Shown piece after piece: positions 25,646 through 34,551 of a DNA stretch of 64,000 nt. Every line of letters begins with the position of its first letter. Positions within the stretch are counted from its first letter, which is position 1. The DNA is from Candidatus Anammoxibacter sp. (GTDB lineage: Bacteria > Planctomycetota > Brocadiia > Brocadiales > Anammoxibacteraceae). The notes beneath the pieces were generated by a model, which saw only the letters and a program-made list of their open reading frames with translations, did not search any database and was not told the origin of the DNA. The stretch is taken from assembly GCA_021777105.1 (NCBI GenBank), contig JAIQZQ010000005.1:62001-126000 (forward strand), read 5' to 3'. A program made the translations under genes and the position numbers.

Positions 25646-25906
25646 ATGTATTGTAAAAACTGTAGAACGGAATTCTTTAGCATGGATAAAAGTTGCCCTA
25701 AATGCGGGGGCAAGGGTGGCGATTCGCCTGATGGGGCTAAACGGTTGAAAATTGGGACTCTTATCAAGGTGGGGATTGCGCTTATGATTGCCTTTTTTGT
25801 GGTGGGCATGTTTATGGCAAAAAAAGAGGCTGAAAAGAAGAAGGGGAAGAATATAGACGTTCAACAGATACAAGATGATGGCGGGCCTGTAATTATAGAG
25901 AAATAA
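25646..25906 (+). CDS. Small zinc-ribbon membrane protein
   Basis: An 86-residue protein with an N-terminal zinc ribbon (CKNC at residues 3-6 and CPKCGG at ~17-22), one membrane span (IKVGIALMIAFFVVGMFMA) and a short charged tail. An AGGATAAG ribosome-binding site precedes the ATG. Such zinc-ribbon single-span proteins are common but uncharacterised. The window gives no functional link; the next gene starts 228 bp on. Confidence 0.7.
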   Translation: MYCKNCRTEFFSMDKSCPKCGGKGGDSPDGAKRLKIGTLIKVGIALMIAFFVVGMFMAKKEAEKKKGKNIDVQQIQDDGGPVIIEK

Positions 25907-26134
25907 ATTAGCGTCTATGGCGAATGCGGGCTGGAGTAATCTTGTAGATTGCTCCAAATGTTTCTTAGAACCATTCGCGTTATTGATAACGGTGAGTTTT
26001 GCGGGCGTTCTAATGCTTTGGCTTAAACGTGTGGAGGCAGTCTACAAGACTGCTCCAGCAAAGGCTATACTAAATCACCCCTTTGGGGTTTATAAAATAG
26101 AGGTAAACAACAACTAAATATTATAAGGAGCGGT

Positions 26135-27601
26135 ATGAGGTCTTTTGATGTTTGTATTATAGGTTCGGGGCCGGGCGGGTTTGCGGCGGCTATGAGGTGC
26201 GTGGATTTTGGGATGGATGTTTGCATTGTTGAGGCAAGGCATGTGGGCGGCAGCGGGGTGATGAACGGGGCTTTGACTTCCAAGACTATGTGGGAGTTGT
26301 CCAAGGATTACGCTACGGCTTCGAGGGTTGACCGTGGATACAGGGCTGCTAAGCTGACGGTTGAGTATAACGAGGTGAGGAAGACGATTATTAAGGCGGC
26401 TAAGGAGAAGCAGTATCAAATGATGTCGCAGATTGAGACTTTTGCGCCGGGCAAGACGGAAAAAGGGAGCGTTGTTTTTATACACGGTTTTGCGCGGTTT
26501 ATAGACTCCGGATCCGTTGAGGTTGACAAGGAGGACGGTTCCGCCGAGACTGTTAAGGCCAGCAACTTTATTGTTGCCACGGGATCGCGGCCAAGACATG
26601 TTTCAGGGATTGTGGTTGATCAGGAGATGATTTTGGATTCGGACGGTATATTAAACCTTAAGGAGTTTCCTGATCGTATGATTATTATTGGCGGGGGTAT
26701 TGTTGGTTGCGAGTTTGCCACTATATTTTCAAATTTTAAGCAGACCGACACGCATCTTCTGGATATGGCGGAGAGGATATTGCCGTTTGAGGATGAGGAT
26801 GTGAGCCGGTTTATATCGGGAAATCTTGAAAAGAACGGGGTGACGATACACCACAAAGCCAGGTTGCGGACAATTAAAAAACATAATGATCACCTTGATG
26901 TTATTATTGATTACGAAGACGGGCACACGGATGTGATTGAGGTTGATGTCGCGTTGCTTTCAATCGGAAGGATCAATAATACTGAAGGGTACGGCCTTGA
27001 GAAGTTGGGCATTGAAAGAAATGAGCGAAATGACCTGATTATTGACGAAAAATGCAATTGCGTTAATAACATTTATGCGGTGGGCGATGTTTCGGGCCGG
27101 TCGGGACTGGTCAATATCGCGGAGATGGAGGGACGGTACGCGGCAAAGGCGATTGCGGACAAGACTGTGTACCCGCTTGATTACACAAATATGTCCACTA
27201 TAATGTTTTTTAACCCTGAAATCGCGGCTGTGGGGTTAAACGAGCTGCGGTGTCAACAGAGGAAGATACCGTACAGGGTAGCTTATTATTCAAATTCGCT
27301 GGTAAACAGGGCTATGGCTATGAGGGCCATTGACGGTTTTGTGAAAATACTGGTTAATGAAAAAGGGGAATTTCTGGGCATGAGGGCTGCCGGGCCACAG
27401 GCTTCGGCGTGCACTTTGTCGTTTGCTCAATTAATGGATCAGAACAAAACCATTGACGAGGTGATGAAAACCGTGCATCCGCACCCAAGTATAACTGAGG
27501 GGATACAGGAGTGTTTGCGCGTGCTTGAATCAAAGTCTATTTATAAACCCGAGGCTTTTCCAGAACAAATTAAGGTGCGTTCGTGGAAACCGGGGGAGTA
27601 A
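26135..27601 (+). CDS. Lipoamide-dehydrogenase-like FAD/NAD(P) oxidoreductase lacking the redox disulfide
   Basis: 488 residues. The FAD-binding GSGPGGFAAAMR lies at ~10, the NAD(P)-binding MIIIGGGIVGCEFATIF at ~188, the second FAD motif IYAVGDVSGRSGLVN at ~310, and the C-terminal His-Glu dyad in HPHPSITEG. The overall match is to dihydrolipoamide dehydrogenase or the soluble transhydrogenase family. The segment that normally carries the redox-active CxxxxC reads VGGSGVMNGALTSKTMWE, so both cysteines are missing. It therefore cannot do disulfide chemistry as in LPD; a transhydrogenase-like or other flavin reaction is possible. No 2-oxoacid dehydrogenase genes are adjacent. GAGCGGT lies before the ATG. 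Confidence 0.85.
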   Translation: MRSFDVCIIGSGPGGFAAAMRCVDFGMDVCIVEARHVGGSGVMNGALTSKTMWELSKDYATASRVDRGYRAAKLTVEYNEVRKTIIKAAKEKQYQMMSQIETFAPGKTEKGSVVFIHGFARFIDSGSVEVDKEDGSAETVKASNFIVATGSRPRHVSGIVVDQEMILDSDGILNLKEFPDRMIIIGGGIVGCEFATIFSNFKQTDTHLLDMAERILPFEDEDVSRFISGNLEKNGVTIHHKARLRTIKKHNDHLDVIIDYEDGHTDVIEVDVALLSIGRINNTEGYGLEKLGIERNERNDLIIDEKCNCVNNIYAVGDVSGRSGLVNIAEMEGRYAAKAIADKTVYPLDYTNMSTIMFFNPEIAAVGLNELRCQQRKIPYRVAYYSNSLVNRAMAMRAIDGFVKILVNEKGEFLGMRAAGPQASACTLSFAQLMDQNKTIDEVMKTVHPHPSITEGIQECLRVLESKSIYKPEAFPEQIKVRSWKPGE

Positions 27602-27619
27602 CTGGTAATTGGTGATTAG

Positions 27620-27668
27620 TAATCGGTAACCGATATTTGACGGGAGGCTAAAGCCGTCCCCTACCCTC
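27620..27668. terminator. Hairpin between convergent genes
   Basis: GACGGGAGGCTAAAGCCGTCCC lies between two convergent stops (27601 and 27685); the stem GACGG...CCGTC with inner GGCT-AAAGCC could end transcription on either strand. Confidence 0.45.
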
Positions 27669-27684
27669 GTCAGTTGTGGATACT

Positions 27685-28659
27685 TTATAAATCTTCGGAG
27701 GTTTGGGATCTGTTTCTGCCGTTCTCTTTTGCGAGGTATAGGGCTTTGTCCGCTGCATGTATGAGGTCTTGAGGTATAGCTTTGTCGCATATTGGTTTAA
27801 CGGTTGCCACGCCAAGGCTAAGGGTTACATAATCTAAAACCGTTGAGTTGCCGTGCGGTATTTTCAGATCGGCAACGGCGGCTCTGGCTTTTTCAGCGAT
27901 TTTTACGGCGTTTTCCGAGTCGGCGTCAGGCAGGACAATGGCAAACTCCTCTCCGCCGTATCGCGCGGCAAGGTCGCCGGGGCGATGCGCGACATTATCA
28001 AGGACTTTTGCCACTTGTTTAAGGCAATCGTCTCCTTCCTGATGGCCGTGTGAATCGTTATATTTCTTAAAAAAGTCTATATCCATCATTATCAGGCTTA
28101 ATACTTTATTTTCACGCCTGGCATTCCTCATCTCCTTGTCAAGCGATTTGTCAAAATGGCGGCGGTTGGCAATGGCCGTCAACCCGTCAATAAACGTCAG
28201 CCGTTCAAGCTTGCGGTTGGCTTCTTCAAGCTCGCGCATCAGTTTCATTCTGCGGTCAGTTTCCTCTTTTAATTTCAGGATTGATCTGACTCTTGAGCGC
28301 AGCTCTATCTTGTTAACAGGTTTTGTAACATAATCAATTGCGCCTATTTCAAACGATGTTTGCAAATTATTATCGTCGGTGTTTGCGGTTACCATAACAA
28401 TAGGTATATCTTTTACCGAAGCCGTTGCTTTGATTTTGCGCACGGCCTCAAGCCCGTCAACATCAGCCATGACTATATCCATCAGAATGATGTCTATGTT
28501 AGTATTGTTAGGTTCTGATTCCGGTCCGTCCATTCCAAGCAATTCAAAACACTCTTTTGCCGATTGCGCGGTAATGATATCGTTATATCCCGCTTTTTTA
28601 AGGAATGTCTTTGCCAGTAAAGAGCAATCCGGCGAATCATCAACTATAAGGATTTTCAT
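27685..28659 (-). CDS. PleD-like response regulator diguanylate cyclase
   Basis: 324 residues. The receiver domain (1-125) has the acidic pair in VDDSPD, the phospho-acceptor Asp in IILMDIVM, and Lys in YVTKPVN. A short coiled linker follows, then a GGDEF domain with active site RYGGEEF. The product-inhibition site RPGD lies five residues before it, so the enzyme is probably active and feedback-controlled by c-di-GMP. The cognate kinase is not in the window. The gene is monocistronic. Confidence 0.92.
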   Translation of the reverse strand: MKILIVDDSPDCSLLAKTFLKKAGYNDIITAQSAKECFELLGMDGPESEPNNTNIDIILMDIVMADVDGLEAVRKIKATASVKDIPIVMVTANTDDNNLQTSFEIGAIDYVTKPVNKIELRSRVRSILKLKEETDRRMKLMRELEEANRKLERLTFIDGLTAIANRRHFDKSLDKEMRNARRENKVLSLIMMDIDFFKKYNDSHGHQEGDDCLKQVAKVLDNVAHRPGDLAARYGGEEFAIVLPDADSENAVKIAEKARAAVADLKIPHGNSTVLDYVTLSLGVATVKPICDKAIPQDLIHAADKALYLAKENGRNRSQTSEDL

Positions 28660-29131
28660 TGTTAGGCTTAAACGCCTTTCTTTAAAACAAACAGATAATT
28701 ATATAATCTATTTTAAATTAAGCAAATAGTATACAGAAGTCATAATATAAAATCCAGAAAAGAAAGGGCGCGGTTTAAAAAACTGAAAACACTTTACTTA
28801 TATTATGTTATCTGTTATTTTTGCGGTTTTGTAGATTTTAAACGTTTAAAATAAATGAATATTGTTTTTTATAACGGGCTTGAGCGATTTTAAATACCCC
28901 CTCCCCTAACCCCTCCCACTATGGGGAGGGGAATTTGGCTTATTAGGCTCGTTTTGGTCTTTATCGTAAACTTAAAAAGTAGCGCCTAATGAGCTCTGTA
29001 TTGTAATAAATATTAACCGATTATTCCCCCTCCCTTGATGGGAGGGGTTAGGGGAGGGTGATAAGAATCGCTCATTTTAAGTTATAATTACGCGCCCCTC
29101 GTTCTCCTCTTTTTAGAGGGTAGGCCGTTCA
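28660..29131. other. Intergenic region containing repeat copy C
   Basis: It holds the inverted copy of the ~195-bp G-rich element (28881-29074) and a short CTCCTCTTTTTAGAGG hairpin near 29103-29118. No gene is supported. Confidence 0.65.
28881..29074 (-). repeat. ~195-bp G-rich inverted-end element, copy C
   Basis: This is the best preserved copy. Outer ends TGAGCGATT and AATCGCTCA are exact inverted repeats; inside them lie ACCCCCTCCCCTAACCCCTC on the left and GGGAGGGGTTAGGGGAGGGT on the right. Each end also has its own hairpin. The centre shares ACCAAAAC and a GAGCTCATTAGGCGC-like block with the other copies. Confidence 0.85.
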
Positions 29132-29980
29132 ATGGTGAACAACATGACAAACAGAAAAATTACAAAAGAGTTGCCGCAAAAAGTCTACGGGGTAGACTTT
29201 AGCGGGTCTGTTGACGCGGGCAAAAAGATATGGATTGCGGAGTGCTCCGTATCAAAAGGCTTGTTGCATATAAACAGGTGTTATAGCGGAAGCGAGTTAA
29301 ACGGTTCAGCAAACAACAGGGATGTTTGCCTGAACGCGCTTTGCGAATTTATAAAAGGCGCGGGATTTTCAATTTTTGGATTTGATTTTCCGTTTGGTTT
29401 GCCTGAAATACTGGTTGATGAACAAAAATGGGCTGAATTTGCCGGCTCGTTCAGGGCAAAATATAAAACTCCCGATGAGTTTCGCAAATCATGCGCTACT
29501 GTTTCAAAAGGGAAAGAGTTTAAACGGGAAACCGACAGGGAGAGCAAGGCTCCTTTTTCCCCCTATAATCTAAGGCTATATCGGCAGACCTATTACGGAA
29601 TAGGGGGGGTAATCGGCCCTTTGGTTGCTCAAAAACATGCGCGCGCGTTGCCGATGCAGAAAACGGCCGCTGATAAACCCTGGCTTATAGAGGTGTGTCC
29701 GGCTTCTACATTAAAGGATTTGGGGCTTTACACGCCTTACAAGGGCAAGGAAAAAAAGCATTATGACGCGCGAAAACGCATAATTGAGACGGTTTTAAAA
29801 ACGTATAAAGTTACGATTGACGCAAAGGCGGCAAAAAACAGGGCGTTAAACGACCCAAACGGCGACGCGCTTGACGGGGCGCTGGCCGCAATCGCGGCGT
29901 TTCGTTCATTGCAAAAACCAGAGGATCTGACAAAACCAAAAAACAGTTTGCGCGCTATTGAGGGGCATGTTTATTTTTAA
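29132..29980 (+). CDS. DUF429 family protein
   Basis: 282 residues with the DUF429 pattern: GVDFSGSVDAGKKIWIAE at the N-terminus, FGFDFPFGLPE near residue 85, VCPASTLKDLG at ~190, and DPNGDALDGALAAIAAF at ~250. The acidic residues at these places suggest an RNase H-like fold and a possible nuclease activity, which is a prediction for the family. ATG 29132 is used; ATG 29144 is an equally possible start. It lies just upstream of the biosynthetic cluster on the same strand, probably by chance. Confidence 0.75.
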   Translation: MVNNMTNRKITKELPQKVYGVDFSGSVDAGKKIWIAECSVSKGLLHINRCYSGSELNGSANNRDVCLNALCEFIKGAGFSIFGFDFPFGLPEILVDEQKWAEFAGSFRAKYKTPDEFRKSCATVSKGKEFKRETDRESKAPFSPYNLRLYRQTYYGIGGVIGPLVAQKHARALPMQKTAADKPWLIEVCPASTLKDLGLYTPYKGKEKKHYDARKRIIETVLKTYKVTIDAKAAKNRALNDPNGDALDGALAAIAAFRSLQKPEDLTKPKNSLRAIEGHVYF

Positions 29981-30020
29981 GCGAACCATTAGAAGTAAAT
30001 AGCGGAAAATACGGTGAACA

Positions 30021-31766
30021 ATGACTGTTAATGATTATATTACAAAGGAACTTAAGCGATTAGGGATTACCCATGTTTTTGGCATGAGTGGGGCCAATAT
30101 TGAAGATCAATTTCTATCCATTGAAAAAGAGCCTAAAATACAGGCGATCACGGCAAAGCATGAGAGTCAGGCCGTTGCTATGGCGCATGGGTATTACTTA
30201 AGTTCAGGAAAGCTGGGTGTGGTTATAGTGACTTCCGGCGGAGGCGCTTTTAATATCATACCTTCATTGACGGAATCCTTAGCTTCGGGTTGGCCGGTTC
30301 TGGCCATTGTCGGTCAGATTCCAACGCAACTTGAAGGCCATGGAGGCTTTCAGGACTCTTCCGGTAAAGAGGGCTCTATTGACGCCCATAAAGTATTTAG
30401 CTCCATTGATCCCTATACTCAAAAGATCACATCTCCTATGGATGTTCCTTTGGCCCTTCATTGCGCTGTATCACGTTCGTTGAATGAGAGGGCTCCGAGT
30501 GTAATTTTGCTGCCAAAAGATATTCAAAAGATGCCGGTTTCCCAAAGGCTTCGTCCAAAGAGGGTTGGCGCTTTGAAGCAAGATGAAGGGGTTGATGTGG
30601 TATTGAAAACGGCATTGAAACGCTTTAAAATTCAAAGTGAACTTAAGCGGGCCGACTACCCACCTCTGGTTATTTTAGGCGAGGAGCTTTTATTTGGCGG
30701 GGCTAGGGAATGCGCTTTTAAGTTAATTTCAAAACTTAATGCTATGGTGGCGGTCACACCCGATGCAAAGGGCCTTTATGATCATTACGATAAACGCTTT
30801 TTAGGCGTGGTTGGCGTTATGGGGCACGAGAGGGTATTAAATTATTTAAAAGAGACCTCGTGGTGTCTGTTATTAGGTACTCGCCTTCCTGTGATGAGCG
30901 CATTTGGGCTGGTTGAAATCCTGAAGGATAAGGATTTGGTTTATGTAAATACTAGACTTGCATTGGCGGAGGAGTTTTCAGAAAAGAGACATTTAGAGAA
31001 TAGTAAAAAAGACCGTATTACCATTATAAACCCTTTAGAGAAAATTCTTAAAATGATGGTCACGAACGCTGCCGCCTATCAAGGGGATTTTCAGCCACCG
31101 GCGCCGGAGCGTGAAGATGAGAGGGATTTTAAAGTTCGCAAACGTTTTATGAAAACAGATAGCCTGAGCTTAAAGGGGGTTGCGCAGTTTCTAGGCAATT
31201 ACCTCCCCTATGATGCTGATATATTTGTGGATGCCGGAAATACCGGCGCCGCTCTTGTCCATTATTTGCCTGTGGGCGGGCAGGGGATTTTTAATGTTGC
31301 TTTGGGTATGGGTGGAATGGGGCATAGTTTTGGGGCCGCTATCGGCGCTGCTTTGCATTCGGGGAAAAGGAGTTATGTGATGGCCGGGGATGGGGCGTTT
31401 TACATGCATGGGCTTGAAATACATACAGCTATTGAATACGATATCCCTATTGTTTTTATTATTTTTAACAATAATGCTCACGCTATGTGTGTTACCCGGG
31501 AAGAGGTGTTTCTGGGTGGGGAGCGAGGAAATAACCGCTTTAAGCCCGCTTTTATAGCTAAGGGATTAAAGGCGATGTTTCCCTCGCTTTCCGCCTTTCA
31601 AGTAAGGAGTTATAGAGAGCTGATAAGCTCGCTTGAGAATATGGCAAAAACGGATGGGCCAATGGTTGTCTCCGTAAATCTGGATTGTTATGAAATGCCT
31701 CCCTTTCTGCCATTTATGACGGGCGTGAGTAAAGAGGGGCGTAAAAAAAGGCAGGGTGAAGTGTAA
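30021..31766 (+). CDS. ThDP-dependent enzyme, acetolactate synthase/benzoylformate decarboxylase-like
   Basis: A full-length 581-residue ThDP enzyme. The Pyr domain has the catalytic Glu48 in AKHESQAVAMAHGYY, the central domain is present, and the PP domain has GDGAFYMHGLEIHTAIEYDIP then IIFNNNAHAM, the ThDP/Mg motif. The family includes acetolactate synthases, decarboxylases and carboligases; the sequence alone does not tell which. It heads a cluster of five co-directional genes (SRPBCC, KAS III-like, methyltransferase, P450) and could make or cleave a 2-oxoacid-derived C-C bond in a small-molecule pathway. A repeat element separates it from the other four. Confidence 0.82.
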   Translation: MTVNDYITKELKRLGITHVFGMSGANIEDQFLSIEKEPKIQAITAKHESQAVAMAHGYYLSSGKLGVVIVTSGGGAFNIIPSLTESLASGWPVLAIVGQIPTQLEGHGGFQDSSGKEGSIDAHKVFSSIDPYTQKITSPMDVPLALHCAVSRSLNERAPSVILLPKDIQKMPVSQRLRPKRVGALKQDEGVDVVLKTALKRFKIQSELKRADYPPLVILGEELLFGGARECAFKLISKLNAMVAVTPDAKGLYDHYDKRFLGVVGVMGHERVLNYLKETSWCLLLGTRLPVMSAFGLVEILKDKDLVYVNTRLALAEEFSEKRHLENSKKDRITIINPLEKILKMMVTNAAAYQGDFQPPAPEREDERDFKVRKRFMKTDSLSLKGVAQFLGNYLPYDADIFVDAGNTGAALVHYLPVGGQGIFNVALGMGGMGHSFGAAIGAALHSGKRSYVMAGDGAFYMHGLEIHTAIEYDIPIVFIIFNNNAHAMCVTREEVFLGGERGNNRFKPAFIAKGLKAMFPSLSAFQVRSYRELISSLENMAKTDGPMVVSVNLDCYEMPPFLPFMTGVSKEGRKKRQGEV

Positions 31767-31789
31767 CGTTTACGTTATTTTAAGAGCTT

Positions 31790-31915
31790 ATACACACCCC
31801 TAAATCCCCTCTTTTTAGAGGGGACTTTTGATTTTTAGGAATTCGTTATAATCCCCTATAAAAAGAGGGGTGGCTGCGTAGCAGGCGGAGTGTGTAATGC
31901 ATGCTTAATAGATAT
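31790..31915 (+). repeat. AGAGGGGTGGC element, copy 2, with inverted left arm
   Basis: TACACACCCC and CCCCTCTTTTTAGAGGGG on the left mirror CCCCTATAAAAAGAGGGG and GGAGTGTGTAA on the right. The right part matches 4213-4280. It sits between the first and second genes of the biosynthetic cluster and could act as a terminator or processing site. Confidence 0.65.
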
Positions 31916-31933
31916 TGCTAAAGGAACAAAAAA

Positions 31934-32581
31934 ATGAGCGCGGATGAAAAACAAATGGCGGCAATCGAAGGTTTGACGCGTGTGGAGTCGACGGCAAAGG
32001 AAGAGATGGTAGGCATTTTGGCCGAACTTACACACGCTGTCTATCCCCATGAGGATTTGTATGGCGAGTTTTGTTCCATTCAATCATATATTGATTGTCC
32101 TCCTGAAAAGGTCTTTCAGTATATGGCTGATACCCGTTCGTTGGAAGAGTGGACTTTTAGCGTGCGCGATTTTCAGCCTGCGGATGAAAAAGATCTTTAT
32201 GTGGGTGTGGATAAAATTGGGGAGAGAACTAAAATTTATTGTAAGGCCGTCTCTAATCGCGAGGCGCTCACGGTTGATTACCACTGTGCATGGGATCAGG
32301 GAGAGCATCTTTGGATGATCTACCTTAACCGTATTGTTTCGGCGGAATTGGTTTTGAATAAACCGGGGTCCGTGGTTTTTTGGCAAAATTGCCGCCACCC
32401 ATTTTACAATAATAATCCTTTTAAAGATAAAGCTCCCAATGGGCGGCCATGGGTGGGGGACTTTTGGGATATGTTTTATGCCGGCCATATGGTGGAACTT
32501 AAAAATCTAAAAACAATTTTAGAGCATCGCCACAAGCATAATTTACCCATCGGACCTCATTTGGTTGAAGAAGGGAGTTAA
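31934..32581 (+). CDS. SRPBCC/START-like (polyketide-cyclase-type) protein
   Basis: 215 residues. SYIDCPPEKVFQYMADTRSLEEWTFSVRDF is the characteristic opening of the SRPBCC helix-grip fold (strand, DCPPEKVFxxMAD, LxxW). The C-terminal helix (GDFWDMFYAGHMVELKNLKTILEH) closes the cavity. Such proteins bind hydrophobic ligands or act as cyclases or aromatases. It ends 2 bp before the KAS III-like gene, so it is translated with it. The ~45-residue N-terminal extension is not typical. Confidence 0.72.
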   Translation: MSADEKQMAAIEGLTRVESTAKEEMVGILAELTHAVYPHEDLYGEFCSIQSYIDCPPEKVFQYMADTRSLEEWTFSVRDFQPADEKDLYVGVDKIGERTKIYCKAVSNREALTVDYHCAWDQGEHLWMIYLNRIVSAELVLNKPGSVVFWQNCRHPFYNNNPFKDKAPNGRPWVGDFWDMFYAGHMVELKNLKTILEHRHKHNLPIGPHLVEEGS

Positions 32582-32583
32582 AA

Positions 32584-33618
32584 ATGGAAACGAAACAGCT
32601 TGGTTTGGCGGGAGTTGCCTCGGCTTTTCCTCCTAATATTGTGGATAACGACTATTTTGGAGAGGGATTAAAGGGAACCAAGAATAAAATGTTTATGGGC
32701 ACAAGTTATCGCCGCCATATTGGGAAGGGGCAAAAGGCCGGCGATCTCATTATAGAAGCCGGCAAGAAATTAGTGAGCGATTTGCGCCTGGATCCTAAAC
32801 GGGATATCGACATGATCCTTACCAACGTCTCTATCCCGGACGAGTGCTTTACCGGGTGCGGGGCCGTGGTGGTTAACGGGCTGGGGGCTGACGTTAAGTG
32901 GGTTTATGATCTGCATAATACAGGGTGTGTGGCCTTTATGTATCTTTTAGATTTGGCTCAGTCGGTTATTACGGCTAATAATGCCAAGAGCGCTCTTATT
33001 TGTTGCGTCCAGTCTGCGGCGGGACGTATTTTTGCTCAACCGGAAATTCGAAAACTGCCTCAGGCCGCCATTCCCGGCGACGGCTGCGGCGTGGCCTATG
33101 TGACGACAGAGTCTCCATCTCCCTTTTTGAACACAATTCACCACTGTTATGGGGAGTTTGCAGAAGATATGTACGGATATTGCGACGATGGAAGGAAGTA
33201 TTGGGAGCCCGGGATGTCTGCCGGGCATATCAATTTTACAGAAGAGAAAATGTCTAAAATTACCATTCGTGGAAACCGTCTGGTTCCCAAGATTATTAAA
33301 GAGGCGTGTGAATTAAACGGACGTAAGACGAACGATATTGATATCCTCGTTACCAACCAACCCAACAGTTTCTTTCTGCGCAACTGGCGGGAGGCAATTC
33401 AAATTCCGCCTGAAAGGCATCTGGATACCTTCTCAAAATACGCTAATCTGTTTGGCGCTGGCATTCCCGTTACTTTAGAGGAAGGGATTAGCGATGGGCG
33501 CATCAAAGCCGGCGATCTGGTTTGCCTGGCGGGATTCTCACACGCAGGGGATTATGCTGCGGCTACACTTCTTGAGTGGAATGGAGGGCTAAAACCTTTA
33601 GACGAAAAGGGTGTGTAA
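32584..33618 (+). CDS. KAS III-like (FabH-family) condensing enzyme with altered triad
   Basis: 344 residues of thiolase fold. The nucleophile Cys115 lies in DLHNTGCVAFMYLLD, the typical KAS III position. The histidine box expected as HQAN reads NQPN (Asn258), and the third residue is Asn288 in YANLFGAGIP. Loss of the histidine should impair decarboxylative condensation; KAS III relatives in natural-product pathways often work as acyltransferases. It begins 2 bp after the SRPBCC gene and abuts the methyltransferase, which argues for one dedicated pathway rather than fatty-acid synthesis. No acyl carrier protein or other fab gene is nearby. Confidence 0.82.
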   Translation: METKQLGLAGVASAFPPNIVDNDYFGEGLKGTKNKMFMGTSYRRHIGKGQKAGDLIIEAGKKLVSDLRLDPKRDIDMILTNVSIPDECFTGCGAVVVNGLGADVKWVYDLHNTGCVAFMYLLDLAQSVITANNAKSALICCVQSAAGRIFAQPEIRKLPQAAIPGDGCGVAYVTTESPSPFLNTIHHCYGEFAEDMYGYCDDGRKYWEPGMSAGHINFTEEKMSKITIRGNRLVPKIIKEACELNGRKTNDIDILVTNQPNSFFLRNWREAIQIPPERHLDTFSKYANLFGAGIPVTLEEGISDGRIKAGDLVCLAGFSHAGDYAAATLLEWNGGLKPLDEKGV

Positions 33619-34551
33619 ATGATGAATATAGGGCTGTTGGAGTTTTCCGATTTCTATAATAAATGTTTTTTAGAAGCTGGCGGGCAAAATATAGGGTCAT
33701 GCGATGCTAATGATTCTAAAGTCATGTTGGAGAAATTTTTGGAAACAGTGGCCCGCAGGCGTGAGGAGATTTGCGCCAAAGGTTTGTTGCATTCCTGGCC
33801 TCACCGTTTGGATAAATGGCTTTGGACTGATGCAAAGGAGCATATTGATTGCGAGGATTTCCCGCCTGAAGATAAGCAGGCCATTGTAAACGGCCTGCAT
33901 CTGAAGAATCGCATTTTCGGGACGTACCAAAAAGTTTTCCTTCTGCTTAAACCGATTATTACGTCCGTCAATAACGAAGAGAAGCGGCCTTGCCGCATAC
34001 TTGAACTTGCGAGTGGAAGCGGAGAGCTGGCTTTGCAAATAGAGCGCTATGCCGCGCGCTATGGAATGGATGTTGAAATAACCGGATCAGACCTTTTCCC
34101 CGAGCATGTAGAAAGGGGTAGGCGGTTGGCGCCGGCGCAGGGAAGCCGCATCCGTTTTGTTCAATTAGACGCCTTGCAATTAGCAAGCTCTGTTGACAAA
34201 ACGTACGATGTCGCTGTTATCCTGCATGGTCTGCACCATTTTACTCCAGCCGAGATCGTCGGTCTGATTAAAGGGGCGTTGCAAGTGACAACCAGAGGTT
34301 TTTTAGGAGTGGATGGAAGACGCGGCATTCTGAACATGGTCTTTATGGCAGGGACGGCCCTGTTCCCCTCGCTTTTTCGCGCAAAAAGTATGTACCTGCA
34401 TGACGCCCTTATTTCCGCCGGAAAGATGTATCCAACCGGTCTTTTAGATGTTTTTGCGCGCGTGGCCTCATCCCAGGCAAAGGTGACGGCAAACGTGTTT
34501 TCTTTAGGGCTCGCGCAATTGCGGGTTTGTCAATCAAAGGAGAACCGATAA
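33619..34551 (+). CDS. SAM-dependent methyltransferase
   Basis: 310 residues. A ~115-residue helical N-terminal part precedes a class I methyltransferase domain with motif I ILELASGSGELAL, the acidic strand end ITGSDLFPEHV and motif post-II VQLDALQL...YDVAVILHGLHHF. The family acts on O, N or C atoms of small molecules. It starts directly after the KAS III stop and its own stop overlaps the P450 start by one base (TAATG), so the last four genes form one transcription unit. Confidence 0.82.
   Translation: MMNIGLLEFSDFYNKCFLEAGGQNIGSCDANDSKVMLEKFLETVARRREEICAKGLLHSWPHRLDKWLWTDAKEHIDCEDFPPEDKQAIVNGLHLKNRIFGTYQKVFLLLKPIITSVNNEEKRPCRILELASGSGELALQIERYAARYGMDVEITGSDLFPEHVERGRRLAPAQGSRIRFVQLDALQLASSVDKTYDVAVILHGLHHFTPAEIVGLIKGALQVTTRGFLGVDGRRGILNMVFMAGTALFPSLFRAKSMYLHDALISAGKMYPTGLLDVFARVASSQAKVTANVFSLGLAQLRVCQSKENR

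Noticed and set aside
25917-26117. 66-codon frame after the zinc-ribbon gene
   Set aside because: It consists of a hairpin repeat (GGCTGGAGTAATCTTGTAG and its partial inverse) and has no family match.
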